A stretch of DNA of 64,000 nucleotides from Lentinula raphanica (Eukaryota; Basidiomycota; Agaricomycetes; Agaricales; Omphalotaceae): assembly GCA_027919835.1 (NCBI GenBank), contig JANVFP010000003.1, positions 1,674,001 through 1,738,000 of the forward strand, given 5' to 3'. The number at the start of each line of letters is the position of its first letter. Position 1 is the first letter of the stretch. Position numbers and translations under genes: made by a program. Below are positions 32,703 to 43,090 of this stretch, one piece after another. The notes beneath the pieces are model-generated. The model did not search any database. It was not told where the DNA came from and saw nothing but the letters and a program-made list of their open reading frames with translations.

Positions 32703-35384
32703 TTAGATACTTTTACTTCTCCCTACATCTTCAAATCTACCATCCACCTTCGGGTTTATCACCAACAAGTCCTCGTCCGTACTCAGCTTTCGGGTCTGCT
32801 CGATCGTGTTGTAAGAAGTTCGCATGTGCTTCCCATCATAAGCGTCCACAGAGCTCATGTGTTCAGTAGTCGAGATATTGATGTGGTCCTGATAATGAGC
32901 TCTAGATCGTACCCACCTAACTGCTAGTTCAGCTGCATGCTTCCACTGCATGACTGCCTTGGATTGAGGGTGGTGATGTTTCCGATGAGCCTTTTCACGA
33001 TAGACAGCATTCTTGGTGTCCTCGCAGAGATTCTCCGTCGAAGGATGGTCCATCATGCGTGCAAGCCTATTAACGTATTGGGAACCTATACGAAGCCACT
33101 TCAAGTCAGCTAGTGACATAACAGAAAGCACGCGAATACTCGCCCAAGAGGTATTTCCTTACAACAGTGCTCATTGGTTGACCGCTTTCATCATCAACTA
33201 GATAATTTCGCCCTTGCAAGGCAACAAAACCGTCATGCCCTTGGGCCATATACTCCCTACTCACAATGTTGTATTGCCTCCCTCCCTTGACTCGTGCAAT
33301 CGGTTCGGCATCGACCACGCGCGGGGTAGAATATCCGCTTCCGCCGTCTGCGTTGTAGATACTGTCCTCCATCTCTTTTGTGAGCCATATACCAATGATG
33401 CGATTGCCTGGCTCTGCCCGAGAATCCCATGTAACGCGCATACCAGATACCACTGGAAAACGACTATGTAACAGAGTTTGATCAGTCGGCGCAATGAACG
33501 GATCAATGAATCGGACATGTTCCCTCACCCTTCTTGGGCTGGCCAAGTTGACAGACCGGATTCGAGCGCACTCCAGATAGCATCTCCATCCAATTCCAGC
33601 ACGACCAGAGGATCATCGAACGGAAGGATTTCCGTTATGTCTCCCAATGTGATATTCCCTGCATAATGCCAAAATTCAGCTTCCTGCCAGTGTCTGGATC
33701 CATACAACCGTTTTACGCGCACCTGGCCCATATTCAGAGTCCCCGCGAAGTGTGCCAGCACATATCAAAACGGCATCAGAGCCGCCGCACGCTTTCAGCG
33801 TCTCACAATCGTCGTAGGCATGACGAACGATGTCTGCAAACCAATTGCCTGCTGCAGACTGATCAATGTCAGCAAGCAAGCACAGAGCCTTGACGCATAT
33901 GCCATACCTCTTCCGTTCTGATGATATTTGATCTCAAATCGAGGGTAACGAGAGACTTGCAAACAGGAGCTTTAAGAGATTTTGAGACTGAAGACAGTAA
34001 TTGTTCGAGCATTTTTGAAAGCTCTTTTGAGGATTTCGAACCAGGTTGAGTCACAATTCGTTGTCCTTGACTGGATATAAGCTGGCATTGTCAGGAAGTA
34101 TCGAAATACGAGGTTCACCTGAGATTGAACGAATGACTTTGTTGCGTATACTTCCCGCAGGGGTATCTTCAAGCGTCAAAGTGAAGTTACTGAGATCGCG
34201 AAAATCTGTACCGCTTTTGACGACAAGGATATCGCCATGGTCCTGTTCTGCTCCTAATGAAGGCTGATCGATATCGTAGCCTTCCCATGCGGTGACTCCT
34301 TTGCTGATATAGTACATATGATCATGCCCGCCAAGGATGAGGTCAACGCCTTGGAGATTCGCAAATGGCTGTTTTTCCTGAGCAGAAGGCGAAAGAGCGA
34401 ACAGTCCCTTGGCGAGCTCTATGTCCTACCTGGCTTAGTGAGCTCTGCACAAGAATACGAGTCTCAGGAGATGCGTACGTTTGGCACCCTAAGCGTCGAT
34501 AAGTTGGATATTCTCAGTTTTTCGAATGAGATGGGATTACCTGCTGTGAGTTAACGCAATGATGATATCACAGCGGTACGGCCCATCTGGATCACGAAGC
34601 CGCGTCGAAAGATCCATTCCGACTTGCTCCATGTCTCTGTAAACGAAGTTTGAAGGCCACGTTGGAACAGTGGTGATCCATTGTCTGATTTCATGGGTTC
34701 AGAGGTAGCGGTGTTGCAATACACGGGGTACGTACTTCTCGACCAGCCCAATGACACCGACGCGGATCCCAGATCGCTCAAGGATTTCAAACTCCCGAAG
34801 GCCGCTTGGTACCTTCGAGGTTGTAGTATCGACGATGTTGCTCAAAAGCCACGGCTAGAATGATTGCATGTCATTCGTAAACCCAATCGACGCGAACGAG
34901 TTGAACTGACAAACTTGCAGTCTTTGATGAGCTCCGTCAAATGAGGATAACCTATCATTCATCGATGAATCAACATGGAACGAAGATCGTTTTCAATGTA
35001 GGGACGGCAATACCGAAATCAAAGTCATGATTGCCCGTCATCGATACATCTGGTGCTAGGAAGTTCATGATGGGGACCTATGGTGTGTGGTCGATGAAAA
35101 TACCATGTCAGAATGGTCTTTCGATGCTGCAAGAGCCTCCACACACTCACCATATGACTTCCGCGAGTAACAGAACTCTCGACTGAAGGCGAGAATACAT
35201 CTCCAGAGAAAAGCACGAGTCCATCTCGTTTGCCGTCGCTTCGAAGAGGCCATCGATCTCGAATATCGTTCAGTCCTGCGGCGAATTGGGTAACATCGAT
35301 GGTGTCCGGAGATTGGGAGGAGAGTTTTTGGGGTGATACACGATATACATCGTTGAAGTGGAGGATGTTCAAGCTCACTGACAT
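32703..35384 (-). CDS. 5'-nucleotidase / UshA-family metallophosphatase
   Basis: A multi-exon gene reading MSVSLNILHFNDVYRV at its start. These enzymes hydrolyse nucleotides or related phosphoesters with a two-metal calcineurin-like domain, followed by a 5'-nucleotidase C-terminal substrate-binding domain. Metal-binding blocks are HFNDVYRV, LVLFSGDVFSPS, MTGNHDFDFG, DIIIALTH and LILGGHDHMYYI-type. The C-terminal half holds LVVLELDGDAIWSALESGL and YNIVSREYMAQGHDGFVALQG, typical of the PF02872 domain. The C-terminal tail is Lys/His-rich (KAHRKHHHPQSKAV). No signal peptide is visible, so a cytosolic form is likely. Start: ATG at 35384; only 84 bp separate it from a transposon. Exon borders in the middle were not all resolved. 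Confidence 0.85.
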
Positions 35385-35468
35385 AGCGGTTACGGAGAAA
35401 GAAGTATTGATGCTCAGTGTTGACAAACAGACATATCACTACAAACACAATCTATTCACTACGATTTA

Positions 35469-36544
35469 CAGCTCTTTGCGGAACATAAGGCGCGGCCGGA
35501 ATTTTGCCGGAATTTTTGAGATTTTCAAGAAATGGCTGAATCAACCTTCCATCGCAAATATCTCACTCATTTTTGTCCCAAATCCTTAGCTGTTGAGCGC
35601 GTTAGAAAGCGCCAGTGAAATACTACATTCTACCAGCTTCATCCATAGATGTTGCTGCATTTGTTGAAAAGTTACACTCCACTCTGTATGTATACAAACT
35701 TTTCCAATAACGATGATGTCCTTTCAGTCCTCGAGCACTAGAATGCCTCAAAATCCATGTGTGCACAAGAAAAGAACATACCTTTAAGATCTCAAGCTTT
35801 CTGTGGCACTCTAGCTTCCTGTGTCGGACTACAAAAATAGAGGAGGAGACTGGATTGATATCCCCAATGGCTTCGAGTAGTTTGGAGGATACAGAAGGGC
35901 TGGCTACCACTGCCAGAATGAGATATGTGAACTAGAGCATCAATGGCATCCTTCTCATGGCCAGGCAAGGTGTGTCATTTGTTGCTCACCCTCAGAACAT
36001 GCATATTGATCGTGCATCTTTTACAGCCATGGACCATAGTCATTCGAGTGAATATCTGCCTAATGCTATTCGTACATCAACGAATCCCAAGATACGCTAT
36101 GCTTCAGGCGTTCAAGTTGTCTTTCTATCAACAATTCGAAGGCCTTTAGGAGGTTGAACATTAACATTGGGACTCGGCAATAACGAGTCCAGGTGTGTCA
36201 CTGAGCAAACACTCTTGTTCTATTGCTCTTACACATCATTCACAGCTGGCCAGACAGTGTAACGAAGTGATGCAAGTGGATATTATATTTGGAATGAGGT
36301 TTTACCTTCAATCTAGCAATATCATACATTCTCCTAAGTAACTTTTGAATGAATGCATCAAACCCCATGGATGAAGCTGGTAGAATGTAGTATTTCAATG
36401 GCGCTTTCTAACGCGCTCAACGGCTAAGGATTTGGGACAAAACTGAGTGAGATATCTACGATGGAAGATTGATTCAGCCATTTCTTGAAATTCTCAAAAA
36501 TTCCGGCAAAATTCCGGCCGCGCCTTATGTTCCGCAAAGAGCTG
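35469..36544. mobile_element. Non-autonomous DNA element with 178-bp terminal inverted repeats
   Basis: Positions 35469-35646 and the reverse complement of 36367-36544 match almost base for base. The ends are CAGCTCTTTGCGG...CCGCAAAGAGCTG and the element is bordered by TA on both sides (35467-35468 and 36545-36546), the target of Tc1/mariner-type elements. The 720-bp interior has only short frames (one of 95 residues on the minus strand, one of about 66 on the plus) with no transposase motif. It fills the space between the 5'-nucleotidase start (84 bp away) and the 3' end of the next gene (176 bp away). Confidence 0.85.
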
Positions 36545-36720
36545 TAATGTAGATTACAGAGACATGATGATACACTGATAACTTGTACTACATAGTCACA
36601 CTCTGTGTCAAGAGATACAGGAAATTCGTATTGGACATGAGAGACGAGGCAAGATGAGAGGAGGAAAGAATGGGAACGAGACAAAAGGAATAGAAAGATA
36701 CATAACAGTGTCTTATTGGC

Positions 36721-37266
36721 TTAACTCGATGGCGCCGTGGTGCCAGCTTGGTAAAGATGGGAGTTTGAGAACATGGACACCTTTTGAATCTGCTCCAGTA
36801 TGAACCAGAAAGGTGTAGCATAAGTCACGTCGACGTTGGCAGTATCATCTGCATCTTCTTCATCTTTGAAGCGACCAACAGCACCACCTGTTATCATTCC
36901 GAGAGGCTCCACGCCGATCCAGAACAGGAGTGGGCAGAACGGTTTTGGATTTCGTGCGTCTGCGAAAGCGACGGGGTCGATGGATGTCCAGCGGATGTTC
37001 TTTGAGTCGAGTAATTTGTAAAGGGGCTCCCCAATAGCAGGCCAGAGAGCCTGGATAGGATGATCGTGTCGAACCGGACGAGCTTCTCTGATGATGCGCT
37101 GGGCCTCGAGGCCGGTGCGGACAGGCCGGGGATCACCGGTTTTATAGACACAGAGAGGACTGCTGGGTGTGCCGTAGAAGTCGTATGCGGCGTTGGGGTA
37201 GAAGGCAGAGAGACGTCCTGCAGGAGGCCATGGAGCATCTGAGGGTTGAACGGAAGGTTGAGCCAT
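36721..37266 (-). CDS. Uncharacterised 181-residue protein
   Basis: Single frame with a start in good context. The sequence is protein-like throughout (APWPPAGRLSAFYPNAAYDF, SPLCVYKTGDPRPVRTGLEA, PIQALWPAIGEPLYKLLDSK, CPLLFWIGVEPLGMITGGAV) and has no signal peptide or clear membrane segment. I do not recognise a named family; the style, a Pro-rich N-terminus and a conserved VYKTGDP...RPVRTG block, resembles basidiomycete-specific proteins that are usually longer, so this may be a short or truncated member. Its 3' end is followed by the 178-bp-TIR element. Confidence 0.65.
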   Translation of the reverse strand: MAQPSVQPSDAPWPPAGRLSAFYPNAAYDFYGTPSSPLCVYKTGDPRPVRTGLEAQRIIREARPVRHDHPIQALWPAIGEPLYKLLDSKNIRWTSIDPVAFADARNPKPFCPLLFWIGVEPLGMITGGAVGRFKDEEDADDTANVDVTYATPFWFILEQIQKVSMFSNSHLYQAGTTAPSS

Positions 37267-37329
37267 GAGTGAAGGAAAGGAAGAGATTCGACTCGTCTAT
37301 CGTGAACGCTACTGTACATGATTATCAAG

Positions 37330-38378
37330 TTAGCTTTCATGACCTAAGTCCATGGGATACAAGTTGGGATCATAGGCGCGACAACGCGAATAGATCTCCT
37401 CCAGCTTGAGTAGGGACAAGTGAACTCTCTCCTTCGCTCTCTCCTTCTGTTTTGTTGGTGGCAATGAAATCGCATAATATTCAAGATCACGACCCCTACG
37501 CCACAGCCTGTCGATGTCTTTGGGAAAGATGGAACAAAATCTCTGAGCCGTTTTCAAAGCAGATTTCGGCTTCGGCTTCTTGTCTTTGTTCAAAAGTCCG
37601 GCAATCTTTGCATGACTATACAGTTCATCCACCTCCTCCTCGAGCTCCCTAGCCTTTTTTTGTAGCGTGCCCAGGGTAGGCTGTCACCAAACAATCATTT
37701 CGATAGAAAAGGAACGAGAGATAGAGAGGTTTACCTTGTTAGATTTCACTTTGGGGTCCTTCGGAGCTTTCGCGAAAGGGTTTAGTAAGCGAAACTGTTT
37801 GCGACCGATCAGTTCTCTATTGAAGACGAAGGCGAGAACAAGAGATATGTTTACCTTGTCCGAAATAGTTTTGGGGTTTTTTACGACTCCTTGTTCTTCG
37901 TTCTTACTAGGAGCAGACTGAGAGAAGAGATCACATAAATCAGAAGAGCCCATCGCTTTCGCATAAGTCTGAGGCTTACCGATGGAGGAACAGCAGGACT
38001 GCCGCCGTTGGGAGAGGGAACAGAAGAGCTAATCTTCGGAGCGTTCATACCGGCAGGGATGGCAACAGTCGGAGAGACGTTTTTGATCTGAGTTGTAGTA
38101 TTAGCACTGGCATAAGAAGACGAAGAAGAGACGTTGTGGACCTTATGTTCACAAGCACCAGACGAAGAAGGGACAGCCTTCTCTGTCCCATCGAACTCTT
38201 CCTCATCATCCCCGCAGGAGAACTTGAAGAAGCAGGACGTGCCTGGCAGACATGAAAAATTCGCCTCGGTTTTGATCGGAGCAGCGAGGACCTCAGCGGC
38301 AGGAGAGATAGTAGATGCGAAAAAGACGTGAGCGATCCCGAGACGGAGGACGAGGAGGAAGAGCTTGGAGCGAGTCAT
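37330..38378 (-). CDS. Secreted protein of unknown function
   Basis: Three exons (37980-38378, 37735-37917, 37330-37680) give 310 residues. The N-terminus (MTRSKLFLLVLRLGIAHVFF then ASTISPAAEVLA) is a signal peptide. After it comes a short Cys-rich acidic part (FSCLPGTSCFFKFSCGDDEEEF), a Ser/Thr/Pro-rich linker, and a Lys-rich helical C-terminal domain (LGTLQKKARELEEEVDELYS, CSIFPKDIDRLWRRGRDLEY, LKLEEIYSRCRAYDPNLYPM). Nothing matches a family I can name. The second exon contains a second potential donor (GACAAG|gtaaac) whose use would break the frame, so it was left unspliced. Confidence 0.7.
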
Positions 38379-39570
38379 GCTGGGTCAAGCGATTCTGTGG
38401 ATGAGATTGTTATGATGACTGATCGGAAGAGGTTTTGGTTCAGTTGGACGGCGACTCTTCTCGATTGAAATTGGCAAGACGAGTAACGAGGAACCAGGAA
38501 GAGGTTTATGATGCGTTGTAAGGAGACCAGCTCTGAGGAAGAAGAGGAAACACAATCATCAGAGGCTTTTATGCATTCCTATGCGATGATGCGGGGTCAT
38601 GCGGGGTCATGCGGGGCTATGCGGGACCTTGAGGGAAATTGGAAATTTTGTTCATCGCCTTGACGGGGTATGCTAGGGTATGCTCCGGTATCATTATGCT
38701 CCAAATGGTTACCATCTGTTACCATGTGTTGGGCCTCAAAAAAACTCATACTTGGCTGACGAGACGTCCCTCAACGCTCACAACATATGCAATCGATGAA
38801 AGGCGATTAGTTATAACTGGGTTATCGATCCTATAACTCGAGCAATTGCTGTGGTTGAGTTTGAATTTGAGCCTTGTGATCCGTGAAGCAATGCGGGATG
38901 CTACTATAAGGGGATTCGCGCAGCCTCGCTTGCGTTTTCTTCCAGGTCTGCCAGGTCATACCACGCAGTACGTTGAATGTTGTGTCAATTCAAGAGACTG
39001 TTTTGTGCGCAGATTGTGATCAGTGCGAACGGCGGATGTGAATAGTGAGCGGCCACGCACCATGATCCAACTGTTATTGGCTCATACTCCATGCGAGTTT
39101 GCTGTGTCTTGAACAGTCTTGGACCCACGCCGATGCAGTGTCAAGCCTAAGATGTCCGTAGTGAGGGAGTGAGGAATATAGACGAATGCGCTAATAGAAG
39201 CGCCGGCCATTGGCAAGTTGGCACTGCCACTGTGCTTTGAGGTTTGAGTACCCCCAAACCTGCGGATCAACAAGCTTGAATTTCGTGAGATTAGCGAACC
39301 GACCACCAACGATAACTCCTCCCAATCGAACAAACCGTAATCTTCCTCTGTGAGATGGCCATTGGGGCGTAACCGGATCTTGACTTGGTTCAGCGTATGT
39401 TGAATAACGGAACGAGGATGTCTCTGGGGGGTACGAGTTCAATGTTGACAAACAGACATAAGTATTCCTTTTGTGACAACATGCGTACACACTTGGCCTT
39501 GGCCGATATGATATCATGGACGCTAAGATACATGCTCTACGTTGCGCACAACGTGTAGACTCGGCGTGAC
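38379..39570. other. Intergenic with short GC-rich tandem repeats
   Basis: About 1.2 kb. Near 38589-38625 the unit ATGCGGGGTC is repeated about four times with small changes, followed by two copies of GGTATGCT. A minus-strand frame (39191-39574, ending GGVIVGGRFANLTKFKLVD... ) looks partly protein-like but has no supported model; it lies just beyond the MBIP-like stop. Confidence 0.4.
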
Positions 39571-41197
39571 TCAACGACCTCCTTTGAGATCCAATTTGGC
39601 ATTATGTACTTCAAGCCGTTCCATCACCGCTCGGTGGAGGCTCGAATTCTTGCCTTTAGAAATGCCAGCAGCCGAGGATGCATGGTTAGCAGCTGCTTGC
39701 GACGGAGCATCCGGTTTTGGTTGTTGGCGAGTCATGCTCGGAGGTACAATGATCGGTGTCGGTTTGGGTGAAGGAGGCCACTGTTGAAAAATTCCAAAGG
39801 TCAGACGACAGGAAGGAAGCAGGGTGCAAATAATTACGTTTCTACTGGGCTGGCTAAAATGGATAGCAGCCCAAGGTGGATAATCTTTCTCTAACTTGAT
39901 GATGTGTTCCTCGAGAAAGCGTAATCGATCTAGCAAACTCTGGGGAGCATGAGGCACTACAAAGCGTATTGGAAACAGCAAAGGATGATGATACGAAGTT
40001 GAAACATACCATATCTGACGGAGAAATGGTTTTCGATGTTCGTAAGGCGTTCATCGAGTCCCGGATGACGATCTGAAGAAAGATCGTTCACAAACATGAT
40101 ATCCGTTTTTTCGTGCTTTGGGGCAGTCGCTTTGGCTTTACCCTTGAGCGTAGATGGTGAGACAAGCGCAGCGGGATCTGCAGTATCAGAAAGACCGCGA
40201 TTGCGCATGGTTCGACGGAGAGGCCCATCTTCATTTTTAGCAATGTCATATTTGATCTGCGCATTTCTGTCTACAGCCTTTGCATCAGTGCGGGCACAAG
40301 ATGAGGTCGGATCTACATCCATATCATCTGAGGAGGACAGATTTTCAGAGCGTTGTTTTTCGAGTGAACGAAGGAATTCTGCGCGATTCGATGCTTCATT
40401 ATTTGCACGTTTTTGTGCTAGGAATGCTGAAATAGACTTGGTCATCTAAGGTACTATTTTTAGTTGGTATGGTTCGAGTTGGAGAAGACACACACGGTCG
40501 TTGGCGCCTTGATTTCGCATCCACTCGCAAGACGAGCGTGATCGAGTTTACGATCCTCGAGGGACGGCTGTTCAAACTGTCCCTGTTGAATTTGCTTGTG
40601 CAGGATATCAGAATCACGAGCATAAACAGAGTTCAATAGACGTACTTGGATGTTGTTTGCAAGCTCCTGCAATGCGCCAGGGACCTTTTGCTTCTCCCAA
40701 TCTGAATTCATTACGAACATATCACGCTCGAAGCCCTGAAGGGCCTGAGTCAATCCAACTGTCTCCATGAATGCTCTGATAGCAGAGTCCCAGTGTTTGT
40801 AGGACTCTGATGACGGGGATGCGGGAGTAGCAGGTTTAGCCTCTGTGCTGGGGGCAGGATTGACGGCTGGGATAGTATTAGAAGAAGTTCCTGAAGCAGA
40901 AGCAGCAGCCAGCGTCGATTTTGGTCCGGGATGCGCATACAGGTATTGCTGCTGTGGATAGGGAGTGATGGTTTGTGAAGAAGTATAAGGATAGGCTGCC
41001 ATTGCCCAACCACCATTTTTCCAAGTGGCATTAGGAGTATATTGATTAGGAAGTGTATTGGGTCCTGCTACGGCATTGTTTGAGGCTGGTGTAGGATAAT
41101 AAGAAGGTAATGCCCCTGCTCGCTGAAGAGGGACCGAAATTAGCGGCTGAGGCGTGGGGTTTGGTTGTGATGGTGGTGGTTTATCATTAGAAGCCAT
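39571..41197 (-). CDS. MBIP-like protein (ATAC complex subunit homologue)
   Basis: Four exons (40496-41197, 40010-40445, 39838-39956, 39571-39780) encode 488 residues. The second half aligns in order with animal MBIP1: ISAFLAQKRANNEASNRAEF like the ISAFIERKQ segment, SSCARTDAKAV like SCARTDA, DERLTNIENHF like ERLQNIEAHL, and SLLDRLRFLEEHIIKLEKDY like the final coiled coil. MBIP is a structural subunit of the ATAC histone acetyltransferase complex in animals; in fungi the role is inference. The first 115 residues are Pro/Gln/Asn-rich and disordered. Start codons of this gene and of the copper transporter lie only 51 bp apart. Confidence 0.75.
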
Positions 41198-41248
41198 CAA
41201 TTTCTATACATCAGCTCTCTTTCCTTTCTACTACCATCATCACTCATC

Positions 41249-41985
41249 ATGGACCACGGCGGACATGGAGGACATGATATGCCAATGCCAATGTGTTCGA
41301 TGAACATGCTATGGTAAATGCTCACTGTTGGTGCGGTTCGAAAAGTCAGGAATTCACTACCTCGTAATAGGAATACTCAAATCGTAGACACCTGTATCGT
41401 CTTTCGCTCCTGGCATATCAGTACAAACACTGCCTTTGGATTCTCTTGTCTAGCCATCGTGGCACTAGGTGTTCTCTATGAATATCTCAGAGTTGTGCAG
41501 AAATCGGTCGACACCCGAATTGCTCTCTCTTTGGTCAAGGACAAGAGGAGGAACCGTAGCCGAAGCTCCAGTGGTAGAAACACTCCTGAACTTCCTCTAG
41601 AAGAGGAAGGGCTCTTGTCCGGCAGAGTCTTCAAGGCGAACGTGACAGGGTCAGTCTAATCTCTGTCTACTGCAGACTGCAGCGTCGGTGAAACTGAGTT
41701 TCTCGACAGAGTTCCCGTACCTCTGCCTTCACGCATTGCCCGTTCTTTGTTATATGGGATTTCAGTTTTCCTCTCATTCTTCCTCATGCTGGTTTTCATG
41801 ACTTACAATGTACGTTGTTTCGAGCGTTGTGTCATCTCACTCCGTTTGCTGATGTTCTCTCTTGACAGGCATATCTCATTCTCTCAGTCGTTCTGGGTGC
41901 CGCTCTTGGGCATTTCATCTTTGGAGGAAGTATCAACCCGGATAGTATACTTTCTGCGGACGGAAAGGGAATAGCCTGCCATTGA
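41249..41985 (+). CDS. CTR: CTR-type copper transporter
   Basis: Four exons (41249-41313, 41371-41649, 41710-41809, 41869-41985) encode 186 residues. It should form a trimeric Cu(I) channel in plasma or vacuolar membrane. The His/Met-rich N-terminus (MDHGGHGGHDMPMPMCSMNM) binds copper. TM1 follows ISTNTAFGFSCLAIVALGVL, TM2 contains the essential Met-x3-Met (MLVFM), and TM3 the Gly-x3-Gly packing motif (GAALG). The tail ends with His after Cys (CH), as expected for CTR. The 41370 acceptor is chosen because a later one (41386) would create a stop. The cytosolic loop is rich in Arg/Ser (RRNRSRSSSGR). Confidence 0.93.
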
Positions 41986-42267
41986 TTAAACTTTGTACTC
42001 TAGTTCCAGCTCCGAGTTCGGTTCACATCTGTTGCTTCTTGTCATCTCTGGTACTTCTCTTTGAATTGGATCCATGCTTTCTGAACTTTATGCTGGTAGC
42101 CCACCTTTTTGAGGTTCTGGTGTTGAAGCTTGACTGTCTGATAGCTGGACACAGCGGATAAGTTGGGGCAGACCCTCTTGGACATTATCCACAAATCCAT
42201 CATCAGACTCACACAAGGATGCAACATTCCTTTGCAAGCCTATAAGTACTTATATTGAGGGACTTTG

Positions 42268-42922
42268 CTAGATTGGTGAGTATCCCTTCGGAGCATCGCC
42301 AGTAGCAGAACGAGTCCAATGAGCCATCATACCGACGCCTGTTCCGATACCTGCACCACCCAATATCACTAAAGATTGTATGTTAAAGTAACAATCAATT
42401 CAGCATCAGGTCCTCCTGAGGATATATTGAAACACGAACAGTTGGCAATCCTCGCTCGGTTCCAGAATAAGGCAGGGGTTAAAACAGCGAACAGTACACC
42501 CCCGATTGTGGCATGATCTTCCGCTCGTATTCGGTCAATCTTTCAAGGTGATATGAGAAGATCTGAAATGCATAGGAAGGATGAAAAAAGTACATCGTAT
42601 GCCACTTGCAGTCTCTTCGTGCGTACTTGTTCAGCGTTGGTAAAATTGTAGCGTGAAAAAGCGATTCCGGCTCCTCCAGCAGCACCTGGACGTACACCGT
42701 TGTCGCACGAGCCTAAGAGGTGATGCAGAGATATCAAGGCTCACCTACAAAACCTCCGATCCAGGTTGACCGTAAGAGCGCATTAACCGAGAACGAACCA
42801 CGACCATGTCGAACGAGGACATAAGCCGCGTACGCGGGAGGTGTCAGAATTGAGAAGATCCTGTAGCCCACATTTGAGCTTTTTCTGATAAGATACTCTG
42901 TGTCGGCGCTGTGTGTTTCCAT
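42268..42922 (-). CDS. Small conserved multi-pass membrane protein, function unknown
   Basis: Four exons (42745-42922, 42594-42712, 42440-42539, 42268-42368) give 165 residues. The first intron is only 32 nt yet has good ends and keeps the frame. Hydrophobic segments are IFSILTPPAYAAYVLV, a Gly-rich ALLRSTWIGGFVGS, GGVLFAVLTPALFW and ANLILGGAGIGTGVGMMAHW, suggesting four membrane spans with small-residue packing, a look common among mitochondrial inner-membrane proteins. I do not recognise the family. Confidence 0.72.
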
Positions 42923-43090
42923 GAATTCCTGAGGGTCAATCTATGTAGACGTTCATTGAGGAGCACAGGCAGCAGCGCCGCGTTGATCGTCATACTGTGA
43001 AGTCCGTGCGTGGGAAACTGCTGCGTAACGGCAAGTCACAACTCATTGTCACGCGGTCACGCAGAGCTCAATTTTTTCTTTCAAAACACC

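Noticed and set aside
35623..36157. Frames of 95 and 66 codons inside the 178-bp-TIR element
   Set aside because: No DDE-type transposase or other recognisable motif; the element is treated as non-autonomous.
37817..37854. 38-nt candidate intron in the secreted protein gene
   Set aside because: Good-looking ends, but splicing it shifts the frame; reading through keeps the protein in frame to the next exon.
39191..39574. Possible small gene on the minus strand past the MBIP-like stop
   Set aside because: The end of the frame looks protein-like, but the beginning overlaps the end of the MBIP-like gene and no start or splice model is supported.
41371..41386. Later acceptor (cgtag) for the first CTR intron
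   Set aside because: It would create an in-frame TGA right after the splice; the acceptor at 41370 gives LWNTQIVD and a complete transporter.
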